From Whitmania pigra (taxonomy: Eukaryota > Annelida > Clitellata > Hirudinida > Haemopidae): a stretch of DNA of 64,000 nt. The notes beneath the pieces are model-generated. The model worked only from the letters and a program-made list of their open reading frames with translations. It was not told the origin of the DNA and did no database searches. Positions 9,300 to 22,300 of the stretch are shown here, in pieces (positions within the stretch are counted from its first letter, which is position 1; the number at the start of each line of letters is the position of its first letter). The DNA lies in assembly GCA_021613335.1 (NCBI GenBank), contig JAJTWR010000437.1:434001-498000 (forward strand), in the 5' to 3' direction. A program made the position numbers and the translations under genes.

Positions 9300-11740
9300 G
9301 CCATGCGCAGAAATTGATTTGGAAAACGTTGTTGGTCTCCTGCAGTTCATTGAAAAAAGAAAGTTTCTGCTCAGAGTGACAAACGACGAGTTCAGATCGC
9401 TCATTGATCCCAACGATGAAATGAAGTCAAAAGGTTCATCATTAACATGCAATTCGAAAGATGGATTTTGGAGCAATACCAACGAAAACAAAGAAGGAAA
9501 CGCGAGAATATGTAACGCAGAAACTAGAATTGAGAGATGAGGTCAAAGTTGAATCCAGCACTTGCTAATTTGTCGGAACATTCAACCATCAATCAAAGAG
9601 AGTAAAGAAAATGGAGATGCAAAGACAACAGTATGCGAAAGTTCAACAAATGTTCATGAAAAGTCTCAGTTTGGGAGTTCATTTTGCATTGATTGGAGAT
9701 AACGAGAAAGATTCTGTGCCTCCTGCTGGTGAGGCATTACTTGAACATTGGAGAAGGTCGTTATCCAGAAGTTATTAACAAGGTTATTCCACTGAGTGTT
9801 GAGCAGAAGAATGCTCAATCACTGGCCTCTCGTCAGAAGCTTTCAGGCACGGATCGCTACCTAGCAGACAATATGTGGCCTGTAAAAGCATTCATAAGAA
9901 AAAAGAGGGGACAGAAGCAATGGCTGAACCGCTGAACCTCACCTTCATCGACGTAATCAAAACATTTGATTTGGTTTCGCATCAATCAATTGTTGGATAC
10001 ATACTCGGAACTCCGCCTTTCCTGCTGAGATAAGTTTCAGAGGCTTATCGCAACGGCTCGGTCAAACTAAAAATTGGAAGTAAATTGAGTCATGACGTTC
10101 CTGTAAACTCCGCCTTTCCTGCTGAGATAAGTTTCAGAGGCTTATCGCAACGGCTCGGTCAAACTAAAAATTGGAAGTAAATTGAGTCATGACGTTCCTG
10201 TAAACAGAGGAGCCCGCCAAAGAGACCCAATGTCTCTTCAATTTTTCGATGGCAGAGATGGATCCTTCAATCGGAGGAACTGACGACATTAATTCTTCAG
10301 CAAAATGCAATTATATGACATTTGCCGATTATTTGATTTTTTTATCACGGATATTGGATTTAAAAAGCTTCCGGAACAGTTGAGGGGTCTTTGGCGAAAG
10401 TGGGATTGAATTTCAATGCTCATCTTCCTCCGGAAGTGCGGAGGAAGAATAATCCATGGATTATCAACCCGGATCCTTATCTTGAAGTCAATCAATATCA
10501 AATTACGTTCAATGAACATTCTTGACACCTATAAGTACCTCGGGACTGACATTGGTCCTAGGTTGAAATATGCTTCAATAAGAGAGGAAATTTAAAACAC
10601 TGTATTAAATAGCCAGAGCTTGCACATTACTTGACTTTCAATATCATTTCATTAAAATCTCTAAGTGATTCTGATACCAAGATAAGATTTGCTGTACGAA
10701 AATGCACCTTCCGAAAGACTCCTGTTACTTTCTTCCATGCGAGAGTTAAGGATTAAAGATTTGGATTATTGCAACTCAGAAAATGGGTGCCGATCGTAAG
10801 AGTTAATCGAATGTCGGCAATGGCGGCGCAGTCAAAGACCAATAAAGATGAATTTCTGCTCATTACTTTGGAGGATAATTCTTTGCCAACACGGAAAGTT
10901 CGGAAAATAAAAATGACCCGCATCCAAGAAACAACTGAAACATGAACCTGCGGCGAGTTCGTATGAGTCATTCGATGGATATAGACTTCAGTCGTTTTCC
11001 TAAAGAGGCGGAAATTATCGAATGGACGGTCAATCCGTGCAGGTTAGCCGAATGGGTTACGGGCCTGCATACGGCGGTAATGGCAACAGTCGTAATATGT
11101 CGTGTTCGAAACCTAGCCTGCACTGCCGCCAGCGCCCTTGGGAAGGAGCGCTATATAAATGAAGTTACAATCTAGGATGCCCCCAAGTGAATACATACAT
11201 GTATAATGTATCAAAGTCAGGGTTGACATATTGTCGAGCAATCTCAGGATCTCCAGATATAATCAAGAGATGAGTACTTATTGTGATTCCGGATGTGGTG
11301 CTTTCAAGTATTGAAGATATGTTTGCCCAAGTAAGGATGCAGCCAGAAGAGAGCGACATAACAACCCTGTCCGCCAATTAGAAAAGAAGCTGACCAAGAA
11401 AGGCAACATCACCAAAATTGAGCCTTGAATTAATGTAGAAAAGGATCAGAATTCCAGACCTGATGGCACAGGAGAGGAATCAGTCAAGTCTACGAAGTCA
11501 CCATCGTTTCTGATACGGCTCCGTTGGACAAAGAACATATTAACAAAGTCCAAAAATATGATGACAAAGACGTTCATATTTGGACGACAAACAGCCGTTC
11601 GAGTGGGTTTCCCTCTTCGCAGGTTCTTGTGACTATATTCGTTTGCAACTGGAGAGATCTCAAAATTGCACTCCTCTTGGCGCACGTTAATGAACTTATC
11701 GACAACAGCTCTCTCTGGCACTTAACTCATGAAACTTGAG
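9300..11740 (+). mobile_element. fossil REL-type (R2-like) LINE
   Basis: Frameshifted pieces on the plus strand line up in order with an R2/NeSL-type ORF: pre-RT 'PPAGEALLEHWRRSL' (about 9720), RT 'FIDVIKTFDLVSHQSIVGY' (about 9950), a degraded basic region near 10200, 'YKYLGTDIGPRLKY' (about 10535), 'LRIKDLDYC' (about 10750), and an endonuclease-like end with a PDLM motif near 11455, then 'VYEVTIVSDTAP' and 'HINKVQKYDDKDVH' (11525-11580). There are many stops. It is older than, and different from, the REL LINE at 18.2-22.4 kb. Confidence 0.68.
10011..10204 (+). repeat. 97-bp tandem duplication
   Basis: 10011-10107 is repeated without visible change at 10108-10204, inside the RT region of the fossil LINE. 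The identity of the two copies against the strong decay around them indicates a recent local duplication. Confidence 0.9.
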
Positions 11741-13395
11741 CTGTAGGAACAAAGAGTAGGACATATCAACATCGAGCTTCCAGCACATGTCATTGGCTGC
11801 CAGCGGTCACAGAAGACAGCCAGAATACAAAGTGCTTTTGCAAAGTTATGGCAAGCCTGAAGATTCAAATGACACTTGCTGAGAGGTTAAGGCGGAATGT
11901 TCAAACCAACAGCAATGCATCTGTTTCAGGCGATGGATCAACGATGATAGAACAAACAGATCACATCAATGAATTGTGGAGAAAGATTTTGTATGAGACC
12001 GAAGTAGGCTTGAACTACTTGGAAGAAAAAAAGAATCAACATGCCTCTAACCAGATATTTCCCAGATATTATTCGAAATAAGCCGGGATACAAATGTCTC
12101 GTCAGTAATCTTCTTATGAGGCCTTTGATCATCCTGCATCTTGTAATTTGAGAATTTCCCCTGCTCAGTCTGTGGTTCCCATTGATAGCAGCATCAAATT
12201 GAAGTAGTTTGTCATTGAAAGATACGATATGATTCATATAAGTAGTAAAGGATTTAGAAGTAAAACTCAAATGCCTTCGATTTGATAGTAAGGTTATCGG
12301 AAAATGAAAGTGAGTAGGATGATTTCATGAATGATTTGTAGGCAGGAACGAAAATGCAAAACAATATTTTATTTTCTGCAAAATCACAATTAACAATGTT
12401 AATGTGCAATCATTGCAACTATTTCTGGAAGGTATTGATGAAACAATTTGGTAGCATAATAATTAATAATAATAACTAGCATAGCAGTGTCCGTACAGAG
12501 TATCTGTGCGTCTAGAACTGATCAAAATAATACATTTTTAGAATTTAAAGAGTATTTCATAGCTGAAACATATGACTTATTCCGATAATAATAAGCTAAA
12601 ATGATTTCTAAAAGGAGAACATTATAGACACTGACAGGTCTGCAGATCCTGGTATGAATTTCAAGTTCAATTATAACTGAATGATGAGTTAATTGATGGT
12701 CATCATTTCAAAGTCGTAGAGTGAAAATGAAAGCAAAATGAAGCTAATTACATGGTTTTGCATAGATAGGCTTTTGTGCTTTTAGCCTGGAGTCATGAAC
12801 AATTTCAAAGAGTAATAACAACAGCTCACAAGCTAACCTTTAAATGTACATTTATCACATAATTTAATATGATGATTGATATCACTGACATCTGAACATC
12901 ATCATCATCATGAATAATCAGACTTCCACTCTAAAGTTTAAGTTGCTTATTAGCTCCACATATTATTATTCCAACATAATTTTTCAGAATACTGGTATGA
13001 ATCAATCAATTTACAGTTCAAATTAATCATAATCAGAATTGGTTTGCAATAATTATGACAATGGTTAGACAATTTCTGAAAGAGCATAAACACAATCTCG
13101 ATGACAGATCCAATAACAGGTCATAGGACCACACACAAAATTAAAAATGTATTTCAAAATTTATTCAGTCTAAATATTTAACAATTTACCGATCAAGCAT
13201 ATTAAAACTCAAGTTGATGTCAGAACAAACCACAAAAATATCTGGGACTCCATCATCCACATAAAAACAAAAATGCATTACAGATGACAAATATGATTCT
13301 AAAAGATAAGATTTGTGACAAATGCCTTGACTTCTTGGAATCACAGATAAACTTCATTTGAAAATGTTAATTTTCACAAAAACAACATGACATTA
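11741..13395. other. unassigned, 3' flank of transporter gene
   Basis: 11848-12081 (+) is open for 77 codons ('LAERLRRNVQTNS', 'ELWRKILYETEVGLNYLEEK') but I do not recognise it; it may be decayed LINE or an isolated exon. 12300-13395 is AT rich, has ATC/ATT-type low complexity near 12900, and probably includes the 3' UTR of the minus-strand transporter gene. Confidence 0.35.
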
Positions 13396-16300
13396 TCAAA
13401 ACACACGAAGACAGACTGAGGTGATTGATATGCCAATCATTCCATACAAGAAAGAAGCAGGCAGACCATAAGCAAGGTGGCACAAGTAGGACACTTTTGT
13501 TCTGAGAATTTCGTGACTTTTCTGAGCTACAAGTGAATTGGCAACACTCGAGTTCAATGTGGTCATTCCTGCCATGGAGACGACCCATGCCAGATGCAAC
13601 ATCAATCCAAACAAATGTCCCGAGTCAGATGATGATGACAATGATGAACCTGTTAAATCATTTTCAGAATGGAAAGCAGACACCATCATAAGAGATGAAT
13701 AAGATGATGACAATGATGATGATGAGGATGAAAATGGATGTATGGAAAGAAGAAACATGAAAATGAGAGTGGCAGGAGCAGTTCCAAGAACGTTAACAAC
13801 CATTAAGGAAGCCACGACAAGACAGAAGAGAGAATCAAAATGTTCGCTTGGCGCTCGACTCAAACCCATGGCATTCCATGCCCAGTGAGGTATCCCCGTC
13901 TTGCAGAAGCCAAAAATAAGAACCAACATGGAGAAGAACCCCACAAAAGGCAGGCCCCACTTGTAGCCTGGAGATGCGAGGTGAGATGATAATGATCTCC
14001 GATTCAACAAAGCATCCAGCACCAAAATCACAATTGCTCCTCCTGTTGATATGATACCTGTGAACATGTTTATATTTCAGTTTTAGCAATTCAACAACTA
14101 TGTCAGCAACTTGCTCAAAATGATCAAGTAAAAAGCATCATAACTTCAGATATTCCAATAGGCTTTACAATTTTCATCAAGTAACATGATAACATAGAAT
14201 AACATAAGTGATAACATAGCAACACCATGCTTATCCCAAAATATTAAGTCTCCTGAAGCATTACATCTAACTTTAAGACATTTAGCCTCTCTGATGCTAC
14301 GTGTATGGCACCTTATAAATTAACTAATATTATTATTGTTATTTAGGATGTTTCCTACATTATGAAATTGTTATGGCATTATATTGTTTGATAATTACCA
14401 CACAGCTCTCCAAACAATGTGTTAGTAATTATTGAGCCTTCAAAAGCCTTTGGATTTTTATAAACTCAAAATCTTAAACAAATAAATGAACTTAATAATT
14501 AACAAATGATAAAATCACACTAATGTTGCACCAAGCCTCCACCAATTTTCATACAATGAATCAGATCATACCTTAATCAGAATAATTCAACTTTAAAATA
14601 ACAAATGACTCGGATTTAGCAAATGAATGATTATTATTTATTTGTTTAAAGGTGACTTTATAGATGAGATGGATAATCTAAAAGTTATAAATTTCTTTTC
14701 ACAAATATAACATTTTTTGTCAAACATTATACAACTTTACTTTAACAGAAAATGCAATAAGCATTAATTATTAAGTAACTGGATGTGATTAATTATTATA
14801 ACAATCAAAAGCAATGATAAATCTTCATAACAAGTCACCTGGATCTAAGCAAGATGGCTGGAAGGATGAAATGAACTGAAGAATAAATACAGCCAGTTGA
14901 ACAATGACAAGGGTCGTCCTCAACATTTTCTGCCTGATGCTGTTAGCACCCTGCACTTCATGGAAATCTTGATTTTGGTTCAGAAGATGCACCATTGTGA
15001 GGCCTGCTACAGAGTAACCAGTCTCCCAATTCAAAACCAATGGATGTTTCTGAAATAAGAAAAATAAAAAAATATAATCAATCAATCAGAAATCATAGAA
15101 TACATCATAGGTCCTGCATTAAGCAAACACAAGAAAGAAAGTAAATACAGTCAAACTCGGTTATGTCGCTGGCCTAGGGGTTTGTCAAAAAGCATCGAGA
15201 TAACCGAAAATCAATATGGCGGATGTATATTCACATGTGCTTGAAATTTCTTTACGTAAATAATATGCATTAATAAATGAAAATGTACATCTGTTTTTGG
15301 TGGATTTCTTTTTCACAACAGCAAGTGACATTTTACATTGATAACATCATGTAGTTTGATAACAACAAAAGGCATTTTTGGCTTCCATGTTAGCAGCAAC
15401 TAGCACTGTAAGTCTGTCCTTCAACTCTTTTCCATAGTGACAAGCTTCCTCTTAAAATGTCATGTTCTTGTCTGGAAGGAATTTCCAAAACACCTCAGCT
15501 TCATTAGCTTTAAAAATGATCCGATTCTCATAGGTATTGAAAATTGTGCACATATGAGTGTTCAGCCATGAATCCACTTGCTCCTGTTGAACTTCAGTGC
15601 TCTCTCCACAAATTGCTTTAAAGACAATGTTGTGCTTCTTTTTGATACGATCCAGCCATCACTGACTCACTTTAAAGTCCTTTGCTTTGCAGATATGATG
15701 TCAGCCTTCTCCATCGGCAATGGACCATTGACTGGAAATTTTGTTGCTTGCGAATTTGTGAACAGTTGAAGCACTGCATCACCGATTGTGTTCAGTCACT
15801 GTAACTTTATTTCTTGCTAGATCAAAGCAGACTTCTCATACATTTATTTTATCACACAGGCCTTCTTTTTTCCATCCTGAAATGTTGTGGAATGCCATGC
15901 TGACAACTAAGGTCTGTCAGTTTTGTTTTTTTCAAGCTGCAGTATGATTTCATAGTTTTTCTCTGTTGACTAATTGTCTAGTTTTCTCTTAACACCTCCA
16001 TAAATTTATAGAATTAAAAAAATAAACTGAATAGCCACAGCATGTAACCCTTCAGTCAAGATCAATAAGAGCGAATTGGGTTCAGCTACCTAAAATGGTT
16101 GACATAAAAGACATAACCAATGTGAAAATGCAATGACAAAGTGGGAATTTGGAGGTTTGACTTCAAAGTCAGCTATTAGTCACTGCGATCGAGATAAACA
16201 ATGTAAAGCAAATTTGGCCCTCTTTTGTGCTTGAGATATTAGGGTTTGGCGACATAAATGAATCCACATAACCGATGAGAAAATAAGAGGGAATTTGGCA

Positions 16301-19300
16301 GTTCCACTTCAAAAACATTGACTTAATAGAGTTGGCAAGTTAACCATAACAACTGAAAGATAAACTAGGAATAAAATATGTGAATGTATTTATTAACTGC
16401 TTTCTAGAAAATTCTCAGTGTTAAATATAGTAAGCCCATGAAAATATATTTCTATTTAAAAAAATGACTTTGGATGTGATCTCGCCATCAAACATTATGA
16501 TAAATGAATAAGTAACTCTGCGAAATAGAATAGAAATGAGGTTGAGAAATGAGAGAAGGTTGTTTAGAAGTTGAATTCCATCAAAGATAGAAAGAATCCA
16601 AGTGTCATGGAAAATTAATCATGGGAAATTTCATAACTAGAACATTGTCCCCAGAAATTTAATGGCAGGAAAATTCATAATTCATCACTGGTTTTGAGCA
16701 CGACTGTCATCATTACCACCATATTCAGGAATACAACCCATATGTTGCCATAAGCAACATGACATGCAGAGTTATGACATTTCATGTTGCATATGCTATG
16801 AGAGAACAATTTATATGAAAATAAGATCTTTACATTGCAATGTTTCAACTGATATTGATGAGGAATAAACTTTCAACTGAGGAATCCTGCACTTGAGAGA
16901 AAACAACAAACATCACTTCATCAAATGAATCGTAGATTTAATTCATGCTCAACTTAACAGTTTTTTGACAACTTGAAGAAGCTAACAACATCAGGCGGTT
17001 AAAACAAATGAACAATTCTGCTAGTCACAATTGAAATTCACAACCCCCAAAATATAATTTTTTTTTTTTTTTGGTTTATGAGTTTATTGAATCAAACAAA
17101 CAAGCTGTTATATATACAGAAAAACAAAAAGCGAAAGAAAAAGAGTTTATAGTAGTAAACTCGATAAACAAATCATACGGTTGGATTTGTCTTCTTTTGC
17201 TGAATATATTGGTGAGTTTATTTCTAAATTTTCTTGTTTTGTTCGATTCTGAACTTGAACCTAATACCAACTACGAACCAATCCTAATCTCACAAAATGT
17301 CTCGCAAAAAACGTCTGTGAAAAACAAGGAGTCTGCTGTGGACAATGATGAGTTGGCTGAAAAAGTGAAAGCAAAATTAATGCCCAGTATCGAAAGAATG
17401 ATGAGAGAAATCATTAAACAGGAAGTTCCAAGGCTGTCAGAAATGAACTGAGGTCTATGACAGAAGGATTCAACTATTTTGTTAAAAAATAGTTCAACTA
17501 TAAAAATAGTTGAAGTGAACCGAAGTCTAAAAATCAGGGTGGACAATCTAGAAATGCAATCCAGATCAAATAACCTTATTTGATATATGGGTTACCTGAA
17601 GCATGATATGCTGAGGCAGCATCGCCTTCTGAGGACGCTGGGGGGTTGTACTCAGGTCACCTAGACAGGATACAACCCTTGCTGTAATAGACTATTGCAG
17701 GTCATAGATGAAACTTGACGTCACAAGCAATGATATTGTTAATTGTTATAGAATATCTGCCAGTAAGGGTCCCTGTCCTATCTTTGTGACATTCTCGGGT
17801 AAAGGAGTCCATGATAAGGTGTACGCAGCAAAAAAAGCACTACGTGAAACGCGCGGCATCTCACAAATCTTCATCAACGAATATCTCACAAAGAGAAACT
17901 CTGAGATATTTGCAAAGGGAAGGAAACTGTTTAGGGGAACAAAAATTGCAGCGGTCTGGACATGGAACGGCTTAGTGCATCTCAAAAGAACTGAATCTTC
18001 GAGGCCCATTCGGATACATGATCTGGAGAGGCTGGAGAAACTGATCTAAGTCAGAAATTTATGTTTACCCCACAAAGATGGCTTCTGTTCTGGATTTTTA
18101 CTTTGATAAAGAAGATTCTGTTTTTCAATTAGAAGATATTGATCCAGATTATTATTTTGTGAAAAAGGAATTCTCACATGCATACATACGTAAGGAGATA
18201 CAAAGGGCCGAAACGTTTGAAGACGGGGGAAACTCCTCTGAGGATCCCTGTCGGAGCTCCAAGGCGGAGTAATAAGTAACTACATCACGGCACTGGCCAT
18301 TTGGCGCTCGGGAACAGACCGAATGACAACCAGGAAAGACTGGCGACGACCTGGATAGACAGGTGGCATCTCGGAGAGATGAGGTCGCGAGTGGGCCAGC
18401 TCCCCGATCGCGATAAAAAACCAAGCTGCTACCACATCAACTACGGAAATATGCCCCCATGGTCCCAGCCGAAAGGAGGGGGAGAATGACGGACCATCAA
18501 CGGACTCAAGGATTACCGAATTTGCTTCCAACGGACTTTCCATTCTGAATAACGCCCAGGACAATGGCATGCCAGTTAGAAGATGTACGTGTGGAAGAGT
18601 TTTCGCAACCGAGAGGGGACTCAAAGTCCACCAAACAAAATCAAATTGCGGGTGTGAGGCATTGAGACAGCGTACTATCGCAAAGTTGCAGATAGGTAAA
18701 ACGCCGGACGACACCGGACCGGAGTCACACCACAGTTCCGAGTGTGTCTGAGTCTCTCGCCAAGGACAAGACCCCCCAAGAGGCAGGATAAAGTTCCCTC
18801 GAGGAAACGACAAGAAAGGCTGGTCAGGACTGGATGAGGAACTTAAGCAGGGACTTAAGAAAAGCCTGAAGGATGGATCAGTGAAATCCTTCAGTGACTT
18901 CATCTAGAGCAAGTGCATCGAGAGATTTGGGGTTGTGCCTGTCAGACGACCCCAGGAAACGAAAGACTCCAGGCGACAGCGCGAACTTGGACGCCTCAAA
19001 GGCGAAAAGAAAGCGCTTCGCCGTCGGTGGCCAAAGAAGACGAGAGAGAAGGACTCTCCGTCCTATGGGAGGACGTGAAGAGACGAGTGAGGGACTTGCG
19101 CCACGCAGAAAGAGGGAGACAGAGGAAGTACGAGAGGAGGAGAGCTATGAGAAGCTTTTTTAGCGATCCGTACAGATACGGGAGATTGCTACTAGACCCT
19201 CCGAAATCGGGAGAACTTTCTGTAGAGCAAGACAAATTGGAGGAGCACTTACTCAAAACGTACAGTGACGCCCTCCGCCATGAATCTCTACAGGAAAGGG

Positions 19301-22300
19301 CTGACATCCCGGCGGTGCCTCTGCCGACCAGTCCCTTTTGCTTGGCGTCTCCTTCGTTCGAGGAGGTGAGAGGAGTTGTGAGGAAAGCGAGAAACCGATC
19401 AGCACCAGGGCCCAATGGAGTTCCCTATCTCCTGTACAAAAGATGTCCCAAGACACTATATCTGCTGCATTCCCTCATTCAGAGAGCGTGGTCGTTGGCC
19501 ACTGTCGATGATGAGTGGAAAAAGGCAGAGGGCGTCTACATTCCAAAGGAGAAAGACTCCAATGGTCTGAATCAATTCAGACCAATATCGCTGTTGAACA
19601 TAGAAGGGAAAATATTTTTCTCTATCATGGCATCGAGGCTCACGGAGTTCGTGATGTCTAATCAGTACGTGGACATTTCAGTCCAAAAGGAAGGCATTCC
19701 AGGTGTACCCGGTTGTATCGAGCATACCTCGATGATCTGGGAAGCTATCCAGAGAGCCAGTGAGAAACCGGCTGAGTTTGTACATCGTGTGGCTGGACCT
19801 AGCGAACGCATACGGGTCAGTACCACACCAGCTCCTATGGAAAACATTGGAGGCCCATCATGTGCCTCAGACCGTTATTCACATCCTGCAGGAATATTTT
19901 AACGGGTTCATGATGTGGTTTTCCAACAAGACGTACACTACAAGGTGGGTGCCTCTAGAGGTTGGAATAGCTATGGGGTGCACGATTTCTCCTTCCTTAT
20001 TTGTACTGGCGATGCAAATCCTACTGAAGGCAGCTGGGTCTCGTATTCCAGAGGCGCACATTGGTAAAGGTGTGTACATGCCTCCAATAAAGGCATTTAT
20101 GGATGACACTACCCTGATCATGAACAGGAAGAAGGTTGTCCAAAATACCCTGGACAAGTTGAATGACCTTCTAGGGTGGTGTCGAATGGCTTTCAAGCCT
20201 GCGAAATCCAGAAGTCTCGCCCTAGTCAGGGGGAAAATTCGCGAGGACGTGTACTTCGATGTGGCGGAGCAGCGAATCCCCACAGTATCCGAAGAACCGG
20301 TGAAAAGCCTTGGAAGGGTTTTCGACAAATCTCTCACCGACAAGAGCATGAGGGACGCCATACTCCAACAAACCATCAAGGGACTGCAGGCATTCGACAA
20401 GGCACCGCTGCAAGGGCGGTTCAAAGTGTGGTTGCTCAAGTTCGTTCTCCTTCCAAGACTGCTCTGGCCGTTAACCATCTATGAGATTGGGGTGTCAGTG
20501 GTCGAGAAACTGGAGAGGAAAGTTAACCGATACACCAGAAAATGGCTAGGCCTACCTCCAGCGCTGTCATCGGTTGCCCTCTACAGTAGGAGCACGAGCC
20601 TGCGATTGCCACTAAGGTCCATCGTGGAAGAGTAAAAACTCTCCAAAATAAGAACGCAGTGGATGCTCAACAACTCCGCGGACAACAGGATCCGCGAAGT
20701 CAAACCACTGCTCAGATCTGGAAGGAAATTCAGAGCGCAGAATGAGATCGACGAATCAGTTGCCGAGCTGATGTTCGAGGAAATGAGAGGTCCTACCCAG
20801 ACGGATCGTCATGCAGTTGGATGGAACCACTTGCCAAAATGGTCCCAGGCGAGCGCATCAGTCAGAGCCGCTATGATTATCCAGGAAAGGAGGAGGAAAG
20901 TGGAACAAGACCGAGTCACGAAGGCAGTCCAGCAGTCACAGCAGGGTAAGTGGACAACGTGGGAAGACGTGATGCAAAGATCCCTTACCTGGAGCAACAT
21001 GTGGAAGATGTCCCCGCTCCGACTTGCCTACGCGATAAGGTCAGTGTACGACCAGTTGCCCTCCAGGGACAATTTGCAAAAGTGGGGCATGGTGGAAGAC
21101 ACCGAATGCCGGCTCTGCGGCGGGACCGAGACACTGCATCACGTGCTCAGCAACTGCATGTATGCCCTTGCCAATGGTCGGTACACATGGCGACATAACC
21201 AAGTCCTTCGAGAAGTGTGTGAAGCCGCAAAGGCAGCAGTATCCAAAGCAAACTCGCGCACGATTGTAAATCAGCGAAAGATTTACTTCTTGCGCGAGGG
21301 CTTCGCACACCTCTGCAAAAAGAGATGCCAAACCCCCAGGCGAGACATTCTGGCAGAGGCAAACGACTGGACTATTGCAGCCGACTTAGAAGGGATGAGG
21401 CACTACCCCCAAGTGATGATAGAAAGTGGCAAGAGGCCGGATCTGGTGCTCGTATCGCCGTCGACGGATGCCATCATTCTGGTGGAGTTGACGGTCCCAT
21501 GGGAGGACAGGCTGCAATACAGCAATGCGCTCAAAGCAGATAAGTACGCAGATCTGACGATGGACCTGGAAACGAGAGGGTACCGTACAGACCTCTTCCC
21601 AATCGAGATTGGCGCAAGGGGCGTGGTCGGCAAGTCGACTTACGCTTTCCTCACTAAGATTGGACTGTCAAGCCGGGAGAGAACAAAGGCTATGACAAAG
21701 ATGTCTGAGGCCGCAGAAGCGGCTTCATTCTGGATCTGGCACATGAGGAGCCAGAAGAAGTCTTAAGAGGCCACTGCAGGAAGCCGGGGAAAGCCGTCGG
21801 TCTCCGGTATGAATAATCCACCGAACGACGGGGCCAAATCATTGGCCGAGAGACGCGGTGTTGTCGGGAGAAATGGGCCGGCCGCGGACTCGCGAAGCAA
21901 CATGAAATGCGGATCAAACCGCAGCCGCGAATAGGCCAGCGGTCGGGTCCCGAAAATTTCTATCTCCGGCCGCCGCTACAAAGAAATTATAAGGCCCAGT
22001 TTGCATATATTAAGACGGTGTGAAGAAGCCACTGAGAGCTTTCATGACCGCTGTAGGCAAACTGGGGTGGAGGCGATCGACATAATAAGGCCAAAGAGAG
22101 CCTCACATAGTCGAAGTTTGCAGGTGATAAACAGGTTATATGCGACATGAAGAAGCCATTGAGAGCTTTCGCAGTCGCTCCAGTCCAAGACGGCAGTGAC
22201 CGGCATAACAAGGCCGATGAGTGCCTCTCATAGCCGGCGGTAACAGTTGGGTCCAGATAGACCAAACCGACAGGGACATCCAGCTGATCACCGGATGCGG

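Noticed and set aside
9267..9491. Continuation of the 6.7-kb hAT transposase beyond the Gypsy insertion
   Set aside because: The minus-strand frame shows no transposase motifs, while the plus strand carries LINE-like text.
18200..18260. Hammerhead ribozyme (CTGAGGA and GAAAC present)
   Set aside because: The core segments are in the wrong order and the strands that should form stems I and III do not pair.
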